14,004 nucleotides of DNA, from contig CAMDOY010000059.1 of NCBI GenBank assembly GCA_945903655.1, positions 1-14,004 on the forward strand, given 5' to 3'. Of the stretch, positions 1 to 7,104 are shown in pieces; the first letter of the stretch is position 1, and each line of letters begins with the position of its first letter. The stretch comes from Rhizobium sp. Q54. Its GTDB lineage: Bacteria > Pseudomonadota > Alphaproteobacteria > Rhizobiales > Beijerinckiaceae. A program made the translations under genes and the position numbers. The notes below the pieces were generated by a model. The model saw only the letters and a program-made list of their open reading frames with translations. It was not told the DNA's origin and did not search any database.

Positions 1-1
1 G

Positions 2-1090
2 CCCGAAGTCCTCAAAGATGCCGCCACGGGGCGGTCCCATCGATCCAAGCTCGGCAAAAAGAAGATTGTCGAGGCCGTCGATCGCACGCGCGCGATCCTG
101 GGCATTCCCGCCGACTACCGCATTGCCATCGTGCCCGCCTCGGACACCGGCGCCGTCGAGATGGCGCTGTGGTCGCTGCTCGGTGCCCGGCCGGTCGACA
201 TGCTGACCTGGGAAAGCTTCGGCGAGGGCTGGGTCACCGACGTGGTCAAGCAGCTCAAGCTGAAGGACGCACGCGTCATCACCTCCGGCTATGGCGCCTT
301 GCCCGACCTCTCCACCGTCAATTTCGACAACGACGTGGTCTTCACTTGGAACGGCACAACCTCGGGCGTGAAGGTTCCCAATGGCGACTGGATCCCCGCC
401 GACCGCGCGGGCCTCGCCATCTGCGACGCCACCTCGGCGGCCTTCGCCCAGCGCCTTGATTGGGCCAAGCTCGATGTCGTCACCTTCTCCTGGCAGAAGG
501 TTCTGGGCGGCGAGGCGGCCCATGGCATGCTGATCCTCTCCCCCCGCGCCGTGGCGCGGCTCGAGAGCTACCAGCCGTCCTGGCCCATGCCGAAGATCTT
601 CCGCATGACCAATGGCGGCAAGCTCATCAAGGGCATCTTCGAGGGCGACACCATCAACACCCCCTCCATGCTCTGCGTCGAGGACTATATCGACGCCCTG
701 CAATGGTCGAAGTCCATTGGCGGCCTCGATGGCCTCATCGGCCGCGCCGACGCCAATCTGAAGGCCATGGCCGATTGGGTGGCGAAGACCGACTGGGTGG
801 ACTTTCTGGCTGGCGACGCCGCCATCCGCTCCAACACCAGCGTTTGCCTGAAGATCGTCGATCCCGCCATCACCGCCCTCTCCAGCGAACAGCAGGCCGC
901 TTTCGTCAAGCAGATCCCCGCGCTGCTCGACAAGGAGAAGATCGCTTATGACATCGACGGCTATCGCGACGCGCCTCCGGGCCTGCGCATCTGGTGCGGC
1001 GCCACGGTCGAGACCTCCGATGTGGCGGCCCTGACCCATTGGCTCGATTGGGCCTTCGCCACGGCGAAAGCGGCCCTTCCGAAGGCCTGA
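2..1090 (+). CDS. serC: Phosphoserine aminotransferase, 5'-truncated by window edge
   Basis: PLP-dependent aminotransferase that converts 3-phosphohydroxypyruvate and glutamate to phosphoserine and 2-oxoglutarate, the second step of serine synthesis; cytosolic. The open frame runs in from the left edge, giving 362 visible residues, so about 25-30 N-terminal residues are probably missing. An SHRS phosphate-binding segment lies at visible residues 12-15, PASDTGAVEMALW follows, and the PLP-lysine motif FSWQKVLGGEAAHG has its Schiff-base lysine at visible residue 166. The SWQK context and overall sequence fit the SerC subgroup common in alphaproteobacteria rather than the E. coli type. Apparent internal starts, such as the ATG near 161 or the GTG at 131, lie inside the conserved fold and are not the true start. 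serA follows 107 bp downstream on the same strand, which supports the assignment. Confidence 0.93.
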   Translation, partial: PEVLKDAATGRSHRSKLGKKKIVEAVDRTRAILGIPADYRIAIVPASDTGAVEMALWSLLGARPVDMLTWESFGEGWVTDVVKQLKLKDARVITSGYGALPDLSTVNFDNDVVFTWNGTTSGVKVPNGDWIPADRAGLAICDATSAAFAQRLDWAKLDVVTFSWQKVLGGEAAHGMLILSPRAVARLESYQPSWPMPKIFRMTNGGKLIKGIFEGDTINTPSMLCVEDYIDALQWSKSIGGLDGLIGRADANLKAMADWVAKTDWVDFLAGDAAIRSNTSVCLKIVDPAITALSSEQQAAFVKQIPALLDKEKIAYDIDGYRDAPPGLRIWCGATVETSDVAALTHWLDWAFATAKAALPKA

Positions 1091-1095
1091 TCTAT

Positions 1096-1180
1096 CCGCC
1101 CTCTCCCGCGCAGGGGGAGGGCGCGTCCCTTCTCATCAAACATCATCATGCGAACCTTCTCCCCTGGAGCGAGAGGGACG
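1096..1180. repeat. Two extragenic hairpins between serC and serA
   Basis: Two inverted repeats fill most of the gap. The first has arms 1098-1107 and 1113-1122 (GCCCTCTCCC against GGGGGAGGGC), ten pairs with one G-T wobble around a GCGCA loop. The second has arms 1155-1161 and 1171-1177 (CCTTCTC against GAGAGGG) with one wobble. Neither is followed by a T-run, so they do not look like intrinsic terminators. Paired CCCTCTCCC/GGGAGAGGG elements of this sort are common extragenic repeats in alphaproteobacteria. They may act as mRNA stabilisers or partial attenuators between the two genes; that role is inference. Confidence 0.55.
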
Positions 1181-1197
1181 CATAACGGGAGACTACA

Positions 1198-2784
1198 ATG
1201 GCGCCCCGCGTTCTGATTTCCGACGCTCTCTCACCCGCCGCCGTGCAGATTTTCAAAGACCACGGCGTGGAGGTCGACTTCCAGCCCAATCTCGGCAAGG
1301 ACAAGGACAGGCTCGCCGAAATCATCGGCGATTACGATGGCCTCGCCATCCGCTCCAACACCAAGGTCACTGCAAAACTGCTGGAGAAGGCGACCCGCCT
1401 CAAGGTCATCGGCCGCGCGGGCATTGGCGTCGATAACGTCGACATTCCCGCCGCCACGGGCCGTGGCGTGATCGTGATGAACACACCTTTCGGCAACTCC
1501 ATCACCACAGCCGAACACGCCATCGCCATGATGTTCGCGGTGGCTCGCGAGATCCCCGCCGCCGACGCCTCCACCCAGGCGGGCAAGTGGGAGAAGAACC
1601 GTTTCATGGGCGTGGAGATCACCGCCAAGGTGCTGGGCATCATCGGCTGCGGCAACATCGGCTCCATCGTGGCCGACCGCGCGCTCGGCCTCAAGATGCG
1701 CGTCATCGCCTTCGATCCCTTCCTCTCGCCCGAGCGCGCGCTTGATATGGGCGTCGAGAAGGTGGAGCTGGACGATCTGCTGCGCCGCGCCGATTTCATC
1801 ACCCTGCACACCCCGCTCACGCCGCAGACGCGCGGCATCATGAATGCGGAAAACCTCGCCAAGACGAAGAAGGGCGTGCGCATCATCAATTGCGCGCGCG
1901 GCGAATTGGTCGATGAAGCGGCCATGCGCGACGCGCTGGTGTCCGGCCATGTGGCGGGCGGCGCTTTCGATGTGTTCTCCGACGAGCCCGCCACCAGCAA
2001 TGCGCTCTTCGGCCTGCCGAACGTGGTCTGCACGCCGCACCTTGGCGCCTCGACGTCAGAGGCGCAGGAGAATGTGGCCCTGCAGGTGGCCGAGCAGATG
2101 TCCGACTATCTGATGCGCGGCGCCATCTCCAATGCGGTCAACTTCCCCTCGATCACCGCCGAGGAGGCGCCGAAGCTGAAGCCCTTCATCGCGCTGGCCG
2201 AGAAGCTGGGCTCCTTCGCGGGCCAGCTCACCGAGACCGACATCAAGAAGGTGACGATCACCTATGAAGGCGCCGTCGCCGACCTCAAGGTGAAGGCGCT
2301 CACCGCCTCCGCCATCGCGGGCCTGCTGCGGCCCCTGCTGTCGGATGTGAATGTGGTCTCGGCGCCCACCGTGGCGAAGGAGCGCGGCATCGTCATCGAC
2401 GAAGTCTCGCGCGCCGCCGAGGGCGATTATGAATCGCTGATCACCCTGGCGGTCACCACGCAGTCGCAGGAACGCGCTGTCGCGGGCACGGTCTTCCACG
2501 ATGGCAAGCCGCGCATTCTCGCCATCAAGGGCATCAAGGTGGATGCGGAGTTCGCGCCATCCATGATCTATGTGACCAATGAGGATAAGCCGGGCTTCAT
2601 CGGCCGCTTCGCGGGAACGCTGGGCGATGCGGGCCTCAACATCGCCACCTTCGCCCTTGGCCGCGACCGCGAGGGCGGCTCGGCCATCGCGCTGGTGGAG
2701 GTGGACGGCGCCGTGCCCGATCAGGTGCTGGCGAAGGTCCAGCAGATCCCCGGCGTGAAACAGGCCAAGGCGCTCAAGTTCTGA
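1198..2784 (+). CDS. serA: D-3-phosphoglycerate dehydrogenase
   Basis: Oxidises 3-phosphoglycerate to 3-phosphohydroxypyruvate with NAD+, the committed step of serine synthesis; cytosolic. The protein has 528 residues, the length of long (type I) enzymes carrying an extra intervening domain. Visible parts are the substrate-binding segment RAGIGVDNVD near residue 75, the Rossmann motif GCGNIG at 150-155, the catalytic set Arg234 (NCARGELVDE), Glu263 (SDEP) and His281 (TPHLGAST), an intervening domain at roughly 315-450, and a C-terminal ACT domain from about 457 (IYVTNEDKPGFIG) to the end. The ACT domain suggests serine feedback inhibition, as known in the family. The ATG is preceded by a GGGAG ribosome site at 1187-1191 with six bases between. 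It lies directly after serC, so the two make a serine operon, possibly attenuated by the hairpins between them. Confidence 0.97.
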   Translation: MAPRVLISDALSPAAVQIFKDHGVEVDFQPNLGKDKDRLAEIIGDYDGLAIRSNTKVTAKLLEKATRLKVIGRAGIGVDNVDIPAATGRGVIVMNTPFGNSITTAEHAIAMMFAVAREIPAADASTQAGKWEKNRFMGVEITAKVLGIIGCGNIGSIVADRALGLKMRVIAFDPFLSPERALDMGVEKVELDDLLRRADFITLHTPLTPQTRGIMNAENLAKTKKGVRIINCARGELVDEAAMRDALVSGHVAGGAFDVFSDEPATSNALFGLPNVVCTPHLGASTSEAQENVALQVAEQMSDYLMRGAISNAVNFPSITAEEAPKLKPFIALAEKLGSFAGQLTETDIKKVTITYEGAVADLKVKALTASAIAGLLRPLLSDVNVVSAPTVAKERGIVIDEVSRAAEGDYESLITLAVTTQSQERAVAGTVFHDGKPRILAIKGIKVDAEFAPSMIYVTNEDKPGFIGRFAGTLGDAGLNIATFALGRDREGGSAIALVEVDGAVPDQVLAKVQQIPGVKQAKALKF

Positions 2785-2814
2785 GAGCGCTTGTCTTGCA
2801 CGAGGAAAACGAAG

Positions 2815-3669
2815 ATGGCCGATACGTTGATTGATATCCATCCGCATGTGATTTCGCCCGACGAGGCGCGCTATCCACGCGCGCCGCTGGGCGGCATTCT
2901 CTCGGATTGGGCGCGGGATCGTCCCATCACGCCGGACCAAATGGTCAAGGCCATGGACGAGGCGGGCGTGACGCGCTCCGCCCTCGTCCATGCCTCGACC
3001 TGTTATGGCTATGACAATTCCCTCGTGGTGGATGCGGTGCGCGCGCACCCTGATCGCTTTGCGGGCGTTTTCTCAGTGGATGTGCTGCGCGAGGATGCGC
3101 CCGCCCAGATCCGCAAATGGGTCGATCTGGGCCTTTCGTGCCTGCGCCTTTTCACCACCGGCAGCACCATGCCCGATCAGGCGGGCTGGCTCGATGATCC
3201 CCGCTCGTTTCCCGCCTGGGAATGCGTGCAGGAGCTGAACGTCCCCGTCTGCGTGCAGATGCATATGCAGGGCATGAGTCAGTTGCACACGCTGTTGAAG
3301 AATTTTCCCCGCGCGGTGATCATCCTTGATCATCTGGCCTCGCCCGACGCCCGCGATGGGGCGCCCTACAAGGCGGCGCAACCCTTGTTCGATCTGGCCT
3401 CTAACCCGAATGTCTTCCTCAAGGTGACCATCCGCAATGTGCGCATGATCGCGGAGGGCGGCGGTGACTTCCAGCCCTATTTCCGCAGGGTTGTGGATGT
3501 CTTCGGCGCCTCGCGTATCGCCTGGGGCTCCAATTTTCCCACGTCTGACTCTTCTCTTTCGCGCATCGTCGCCGAAAGTCGGGATGCCCTGGCCTTCTTG
3601 ACGGAAGACGAGCGCGCGTGGATCTTCCATCGCACGGCGGAGCATCTCTATCCCTCGCTGGCGCGCTGA
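2815..3669 (+). CDS. Amidohydrolase family 2 (TIM-barrel) hydrolase
   Basis: A 284-residue protein of the amidohydrolase-2 superfamily (PF04909 type), related to 2-pyrone-4,6-dicarboxylate and lactone hydrolases; the substrate cannot be told from sequence. Metal-site candidates are the N-terminal HxH motif (DIHPH, His9 and His11), His150 in QMHMQG, His173 in LDHL, and the strand-8 motif WGSNFP at 237-242, where Asn240 stands where many relatives have Asp. The start chosen is the ATG at 2815, which has a GAGGA ribosome site at 2802-2806. An in-frame TTG at 2791 would add eight residues but would swallow that site. It begins 30 bp after serA and is followed 51 bp later by a solute-binding protein gene, so it may be cotranscribed with both. 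Family confidence is high; function is unknown. Confidence 0.85.
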   Translation: MADTLIDIHPHVISPDEARYPRAPLGGILSDWARDRPITPDQMVKAMDEAGVTRSALVHASTCYGYDNSLVVDAVRAHPDRFAGVFSVDVLREDAPAQIRKWVDLGLSCLRLFTTGSTMPDQAGWLDDPRSFPAWECVQELNVPVCVQMHMQGMSQLHTLLKNFPRAVIILDHLASPDARDGAPYKAAQPLFDLASNPNVFLKVTIRNVRMIAEGGGDFQPYFRRVVDVFGASRIAWGSNFPTSDSSLSRIVAESRDALAFLTEDERAWIFHRTAEHLYPSLAR

Positions 3670-3679
3670 CAAAACAAAG

Positions 3680-3699
3680 GCCCGGCCTCAAGACCGGGC
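3680..3699. other. Small GC-rich hairpin in gap before Bug gene
   Basis: GCCCGG at 3680-3685 can pair with CCGGGC at 3694-3699 around an eight-base loop. On the plus strand there is no T-run after it, so it is at best a weak attenuator between the amidohydrolase and the solute-binding protein. On the minus strand it would be followed by a T-rich stretch, but no minus-strand gene ends here. Confidence 0.35.
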
Positions 3700-3720
3700 G
3701 CAATCAAGGGGCAGGAAGCA

Positions 3721-4683
3721 ATGATGACGGTTCTTAAAAGACTTGCCTTCGCCTTCGCCGCTGTGCTGGCGGGGCTGCATCTGGCGCAGGCGCAAACCCC
3801 CGTCACGAGGATCATCGTGCCCTTCGCCCCCGGCGGCGGGCAGGATGTTCTGGCGCGGGTGATCGCCCCTGAGCTTGCGACCCTGCTGGGCGAAACCATC
3901 ATTATCGAAAATCGCGCAGGCGCAGGCGGCGCCGTGGGCGCGACGGCGGTGGCGCGGTCAAAGCCTGATGGAACCACGCTTCTGATGGCGGCCTCCAGCC
4001 ACACCATCAGCGCGGCCCTCGACCGCAAGACGCCCTTCGATCCCGTAAAGGATTTCACCGCCGTCGCCCATGTGGGCAATGGCGCCTATATCCTGCTCGT
4101 CAACGCCCGTTTGCCCGCGAAATCGGTCGCCGAACTCATCGCCTACGCCAAGGAGAGGCCCGGTCGCCTCAACTATTCTTCGGCTGGCGTTGGCAGCGCC
4201 ACCCATCTGACCATGGCCTATTTCGCCAATCGCGCGGCCATCGACATCGTGCATGTGCCCTTCAAGAGCACGGCGGAAGCGCTCAACAGCCTCATGACGG
4301 GCGATACGGATATGCTCATCGTCCCCACCCTGTGGTCGCAGTCCTTCATGGACACGCCAGCCCTGCGTCTGCTGGCGGTCGTCTCCAAGACCCGCATACC
4401 CCTGCTTCCGAATGTGCCCACGGTGAGCGAAAACGGTTTGCCCGGGTTCGAGTTCACCTCCTGGTTCGGGCTTCTGGGCCCAGCCAACATGCCTGCGGAT
4501 GTGACGCTGAAGATCAACAACGCCGTGGCCAAGGTCCTCGCCATGCCCCATGTGGCGGCCAATATCGCGCAGCAGGGCATCGAGCCCCTGCCGCTGAGCA
4601 CAGCCGGTTTCGGCGATCTTCTCACGACCCATTACGCGGCCATGAAGAAAATCATCACCGATGCGGGTCTGGGCGCCGAATAG
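3721..4683 (+). CDS. Bug-family (TctC-like) periplasmic solute-binding protein
   Basis: Extracytoplasmic solute receptor of the Bug/TctC family, which captures small carboxylates for tripartite tricarboxylate transporters. It has 320 residues, normal for the family. A signal peptide is visible (basic MMTVLKR, a hydrophobic stretch at 8-21, then AQA with likely cleavage after Ala24). Family signatures include VPFAPGGGQD at 33-42, IENRAGAGGAVGA from 62, PDGTTLLMA, and LPNVPTVSENGLPGFE in the second lobe. Two ATGs stand side by side at 3721 and 3724; the ribosome site AGGAAG at 3713-3718 fits the second slightly better. No TctA or TctB membrane subunits are in the window, so it is an orphan receptor here, which is common in Bug-rich genomes. 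The neighbouring hydrolase hints at a carboxylate or lactone substrate, but this is inference. Confidence 0.9.
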   Translation: MMTVLKRLAFAFAAVLAGLHLAQAQTPVTRIIVPFAPGGGQDVLARVIAPELATLLGETIIIENRAGAGGAVGATAVARSKPDGTTLLMAASSHTISAALDRKTPFDPVKDFTAVAHVGNGAYILLVNARLPAKSVAELIAYAKERPGRLNYSSAGVGSATHLTMAYFANRAAIDIVHVPFKSTAEALNSLMTGDTDMLIVPTLWSQSFMDTPALRLLAVVSKTRIPLLPNVPTVSENGLPGFEFTSWFGLLGPANMPADVTLKINNAVAKVLAMPHVAANIAQQGIEPLPLSTAGFGDLLTTHYAAMKKIITDAGLGAE

Positions 4684-4697
4684 GGTTTCGCCGCGCC

Positions 4698-5615
4698 TTA
4701 GCGCTTGCCCCGTTCCGAAATGAACAGGCCCGTCAGCACCAGGGCCAGCGACGCTGCGTGATGCCAGTGGAAGGTTTCGCGCAGCACCAGCACCGAGAGA
4801 ATGGCGCCTGACACGGGCACCAGATTCTGAAACACGCCCGCGCGCCCCGGTCCTATCATTTCGACGGCGCGGATCCAGCAGATCTGTCCGATGATCGAGG
4901 TGCAGGTCGCCACATAGAGCAGCACCAGAAGGCCTCGCCAGCTCGGCCAGATGGCCTCCCCCAGCATGGCCTCGACCGCCATCGAGGGCACGGAGGTGAC
5001 GAGCGCCGCGAAAGCGAGGCCAATGAAGAAGGCCAGGGCGGACATGGGCGGGCGTTTGCGCAGGGCCAGCGTGAATCCCGCATAGAGCGCCGCGCTGAGA
5101 AAGGCGAAGAAATCGCCCTTGTTGATCTGAAGATCGATCAGGCGCGCAGGCTCGCCCTCGCTGGCGATGAGGAGGATTCCCCCCATGGTCATGGCCACGC
5201 CCACCATGCGCACGAGGCCGACATGGGCGCCATAGACCATGCGGGCGCCCGCCAGCACCAAAACGGGCAGCACGCCCTGGATGATCGCCACATTCACGCC
5301 GCTGGTGAAGCGCGCGCCCTCATAGAGCATGGCGTTGGAAATGGTGAAGCCAAACACGCCCATGAGCAGCAGATAGACCCAATGGGGCCGCAGCTGTTCA
5401 AACATCGCCCTGGCGCGTCCGCGCAGGTAGAGCAGGATGAGCGTGCAGACGATGATCCAGCGCAGGCCCACCAGCACCATGGGGGAGACTTCCCCCACCG
5501 CCCAGCGCGCCGCCACCACATTGCCGCCCCACAGCAGGGTGCTGAAGGTCAACAGAAGCCACGGGTTGCCCGTGATGCGCGAGGCCAGAGACGAGTCTCC
5601 CGTCGCCTCGCTCAT
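4698..5615 (-). CDS. EamA/DMT-family transporter, downstream copy
   Basis: Ten-helix inner-membrane transporter of the drug/metabolite transporter superfamily (EamA type, RhaT/YdcZ-like), probably a metabolite or amino-acid exporter; the substrate is unknown. It has 305 residues, standard for two EamA repeats. The first repeat starts with NPWLLLTFSTLLWGGNVVAAR near residue 17 and contains ARFTSGVNVAIIQGVLPVLVLAG; the second starts near residue 150 and ends with IRAVEMIGPGRAGVFQNLVPVSGAILSV and the short basic tail SERGKR. Its ATG overlaps the stop of the upstream paralogue by four bases (ATGA), which indicates translational coupling. The 3' end lies 14 bp from the stop of the convergent Bug gene, with no hairpin between them, so the two transcripts probably overlap. 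Confidence 0.9.
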   Translation of the reverse strand: MSEATGDSSLASRITGNPWLLLTFSTLLWGGNVVAARWAVGEVSPMVLVGLRWIIVCTLILLYLRGRARAMFEQLRPHWVYLLLMGVFGFTISNAMLYEGARFTSGVNVAIIQGVLPVLVLAGARMVYGAHVGLVRMVGVAMTMGGILLIASEGEPARLIDLQINKGDFFAFLSAALYAGFTLALRKRPPMSALAFFIGLAFAALVTSVPSMAVEAMLGEAIWPSWRGLLVLLYVATCTSIIGQICWIRAVEMIGPGRAGVFQNLVPVSGAILSVLVLRETFHWHHAASLALVLTGLFISERGKR

Positions 5616-6526
5616 GGGCGCCGCCCCAACCGTTCGGCGATGGTGACGCCGCCGATCACGAAGGCCAGCCCGACCGCATGGTGCGGCTCGAAGGGCTCAT
5701 GCAGCATCAGGGCGGCGAAGATCGCGCCAAGCACGGGGGTCATGTTGTAGAAGAGCGTGGCGCGGCCGGGGCCGATCAATTCAACCGCCCGGATGAAGAA
5801 GAGCTGCGCCAGCAGCGAGGGGAAGATCGCCGTGTAAAGAAGCACGATCCAGCCGGTCTGCGTGGGCCAGACCAGGCGCCCCGCCATCGCTTCCAGAGCC
5901 ACGAGAGGGAAGGACGAGAGCAGACCCGCAAAGGCCATGGCCACGAAGAAGCCGAGGCTCGAGCTCTTGGGTCTGTTGCGCAAGGAGAGCGCATAGCCCG
6001 AATAGATCAGGGTGGAGCAGAGCACGCCAAGATCCCCGATGCGGAAATTGAAATCCTTCAGGGACAGCAAGTCGCCATGGGTGGCGACAATGATGACGCC
6101 CGTCATGGTGAGCGTGCATCCCGCGATCTGCACCGCCCGCACCGGCGTGCGCCACATGACCCAGGCGCCCAGAAGAACGAAGACCGGGCTCACCCCCTGA
6201 ATGATCGCCAGATTGACGCCGGTCGTGAAATAGGCCGAGACATAATAGACCGCATGGAAGATCGTGAAGCCGCAGCAGCCCATGGTGAATACGCGCAGCC
6301 AGTGCGGCGCAAGCGACGGCCAATCCTCCAGAAAGGGGCGGCGCGCAACAGCGATGAGGATTATGCTGGCGATGCACCAGCGTCCGCAGACCAGCAGCAT
6401 TGGCGATATCTCGCCAATGGCCACCCGCGCAGCCACCACATTGCCAGCCCAGAACACACAGGTCAGCCCGATCAGCAGCCAGGGGTTGTCATAGGTGCGG
6501 CGCAGGATGGTTTGAAAAAAGGACAA
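5612..6526 (-). CDS. EamA/DMT-family transporter, upstream copy
   Basis: A 304-residue paralogue of the transporter encoded just downstream, with the same two EamA repeats and about ten hydrophobic segments. Shared landmarks are NPWLL, NVVAAR, the GEISPML/GEVSPMV pair, FTTGVNLAIIQGVSPVFVLLGA, and IRAVELIGPGRA near the end, followed by the basic tail ERLGRRP. The start is a TTG at 6526-6524. No ATG or GTG is in frame upstream for over 60 bases, and the N-terminus then lines up with that of the paralogue. No strong ribosome site is visible before it. It is the first gene of a two-gene unit. The substrate is unknown. Whether the two act separately or as a heteromer cannot be judged here; most family members work as single polypeptides. 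Confidence 0.88.
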   Translation of the reverse strand: MSFFQTILRRTYDNPWLLIGLTCVFWAGNVVAARVAIGEISPMLLVCGRWCIASIILIAVARRPFLEDWPSLAPHWLRVFTMGCCGFTIFHAVYYVSAYFTTGVNLAIIQGVSPVFVLLGAWVMWRTPVRAVQIAGCTLTMTGVIIVATHGDLLSLKDFNFRIGDLGVLCSTLIYSGYALSLRNRPKSSSLGFFVAMAFAGLLSSFPLVALEAMAGRLVWPTQTGWIVLLYTAIFPSLLAQLFFIRAVELIGPGRATLFYNMTPVLGAIFAALMLHEPFEPHHAVGLAFVIGGVTIAERLGRRP

Positions 6527-6636
6527 GGCAAATCCAGGGAGGGCGACGGCTGAAGCCCTGTTGTAACGGAAAAAGCCAAGCTGTGCATATGGTGGCGGGG
6601 CCTTGATGCAGAGAAGGTCAAGACGGGAGTGGTGGG

Positions 6637-7023
6637 TCAGGCCCGCGCCGTCGTCTCATAGTAGACATCGTAATAGATATGGGCGCGCTGCACGCAGGCC
6701 CTGATGCGTCCGGCGGCGCTGGACCAGCCGGGGCCTTGCAGGAAAAGCGGCGCTGTCACATCCGCCAGCCAAGCCTGCAAGCGGGTATCATATCGCACCG
6801 CAGGCCAGGGCACTGGCCGCAGGGATCGCAGCGTGCGTCCGCGGCCCACCAGCAGGCAGAGCGGCTGGCCGCTGGACTGATCGAGCGCCAGCATGCGCCC
6901 AAGCCCAAGCCGCTCGCCATCATAGCCCCAGACGGGAGAGGGCGCGTCCAGATGGGCGAGCATGATGGCCGGGTGCTCCGCGCCTGTGGCTGAGAGGCTG
7001 TTGACGCTGGAGCGGTTCTGCAT
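6637..7023 (-). CDS. Small PRC-barrel-like protein
   Basis: A 128-residue protein that I read as a PRC-barrel domain protein. WGYDGERLGLGRMLALDQSSGQPLCLLVG at about 32-60 resembles the family's opening 'D-x-GE-x-IG ... D-x-x-SG' strands, and VPWPAVRYDTRLQAWLADVT at 71-90 resembles the closing 'VPW-x-AL-x-YD' segment. An unusual tyrosine-rich tail (IYYDVYYET) ends the protein. PRC barrels occur in RimM, in photosynthetic reaction-centre subunit H and in many small stress or membrane-associated proteins; the job of this one is unknown. The ATG at 7023 is favoured because GGAG at 7033-7036 sits nine bases upstream. An ATG at 7038 or a GTG at 7059 would extend it by 5 or 12 residues with poorer spacing. 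It lies 81 bp after the membrane protein gene, same strand. Confidence 0.65.
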   Translation of the reverse strand: MQNRSSVNSLSATGAEHPAIMLAHLDAPSPVWGYDGERLGLGRMLALDQSSGQPLCLLVGRGRTLRSLRPVPWPAVRYDTRLQAWLADVTAPLFLQGPGWSSAAGRIRACVQRAHIYYDVYYETTARA

Positions 7024-7104
7024 GGGCTTGATCTCCATGCCACGGCAACGTCTGATCACGCCCGGCTGTTCCGAACCTCCCGCGCCAAAGCGACGTGTCG
7101 CGCC

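Noticed and set aside
2056..3048. 330-codon minus-strand open frame opposite serA and the amidohydrolase
   Set aside because: Rich in His, Arg and Gly in the way of antisense shadow frames, and it spans two well-supported genes.
5678..6553. 291-codon plus-strand open frame opposite the EamA gene
   Set aside because: Very hydrophilic mirror of a transmembrane gene; no recognisable motif.
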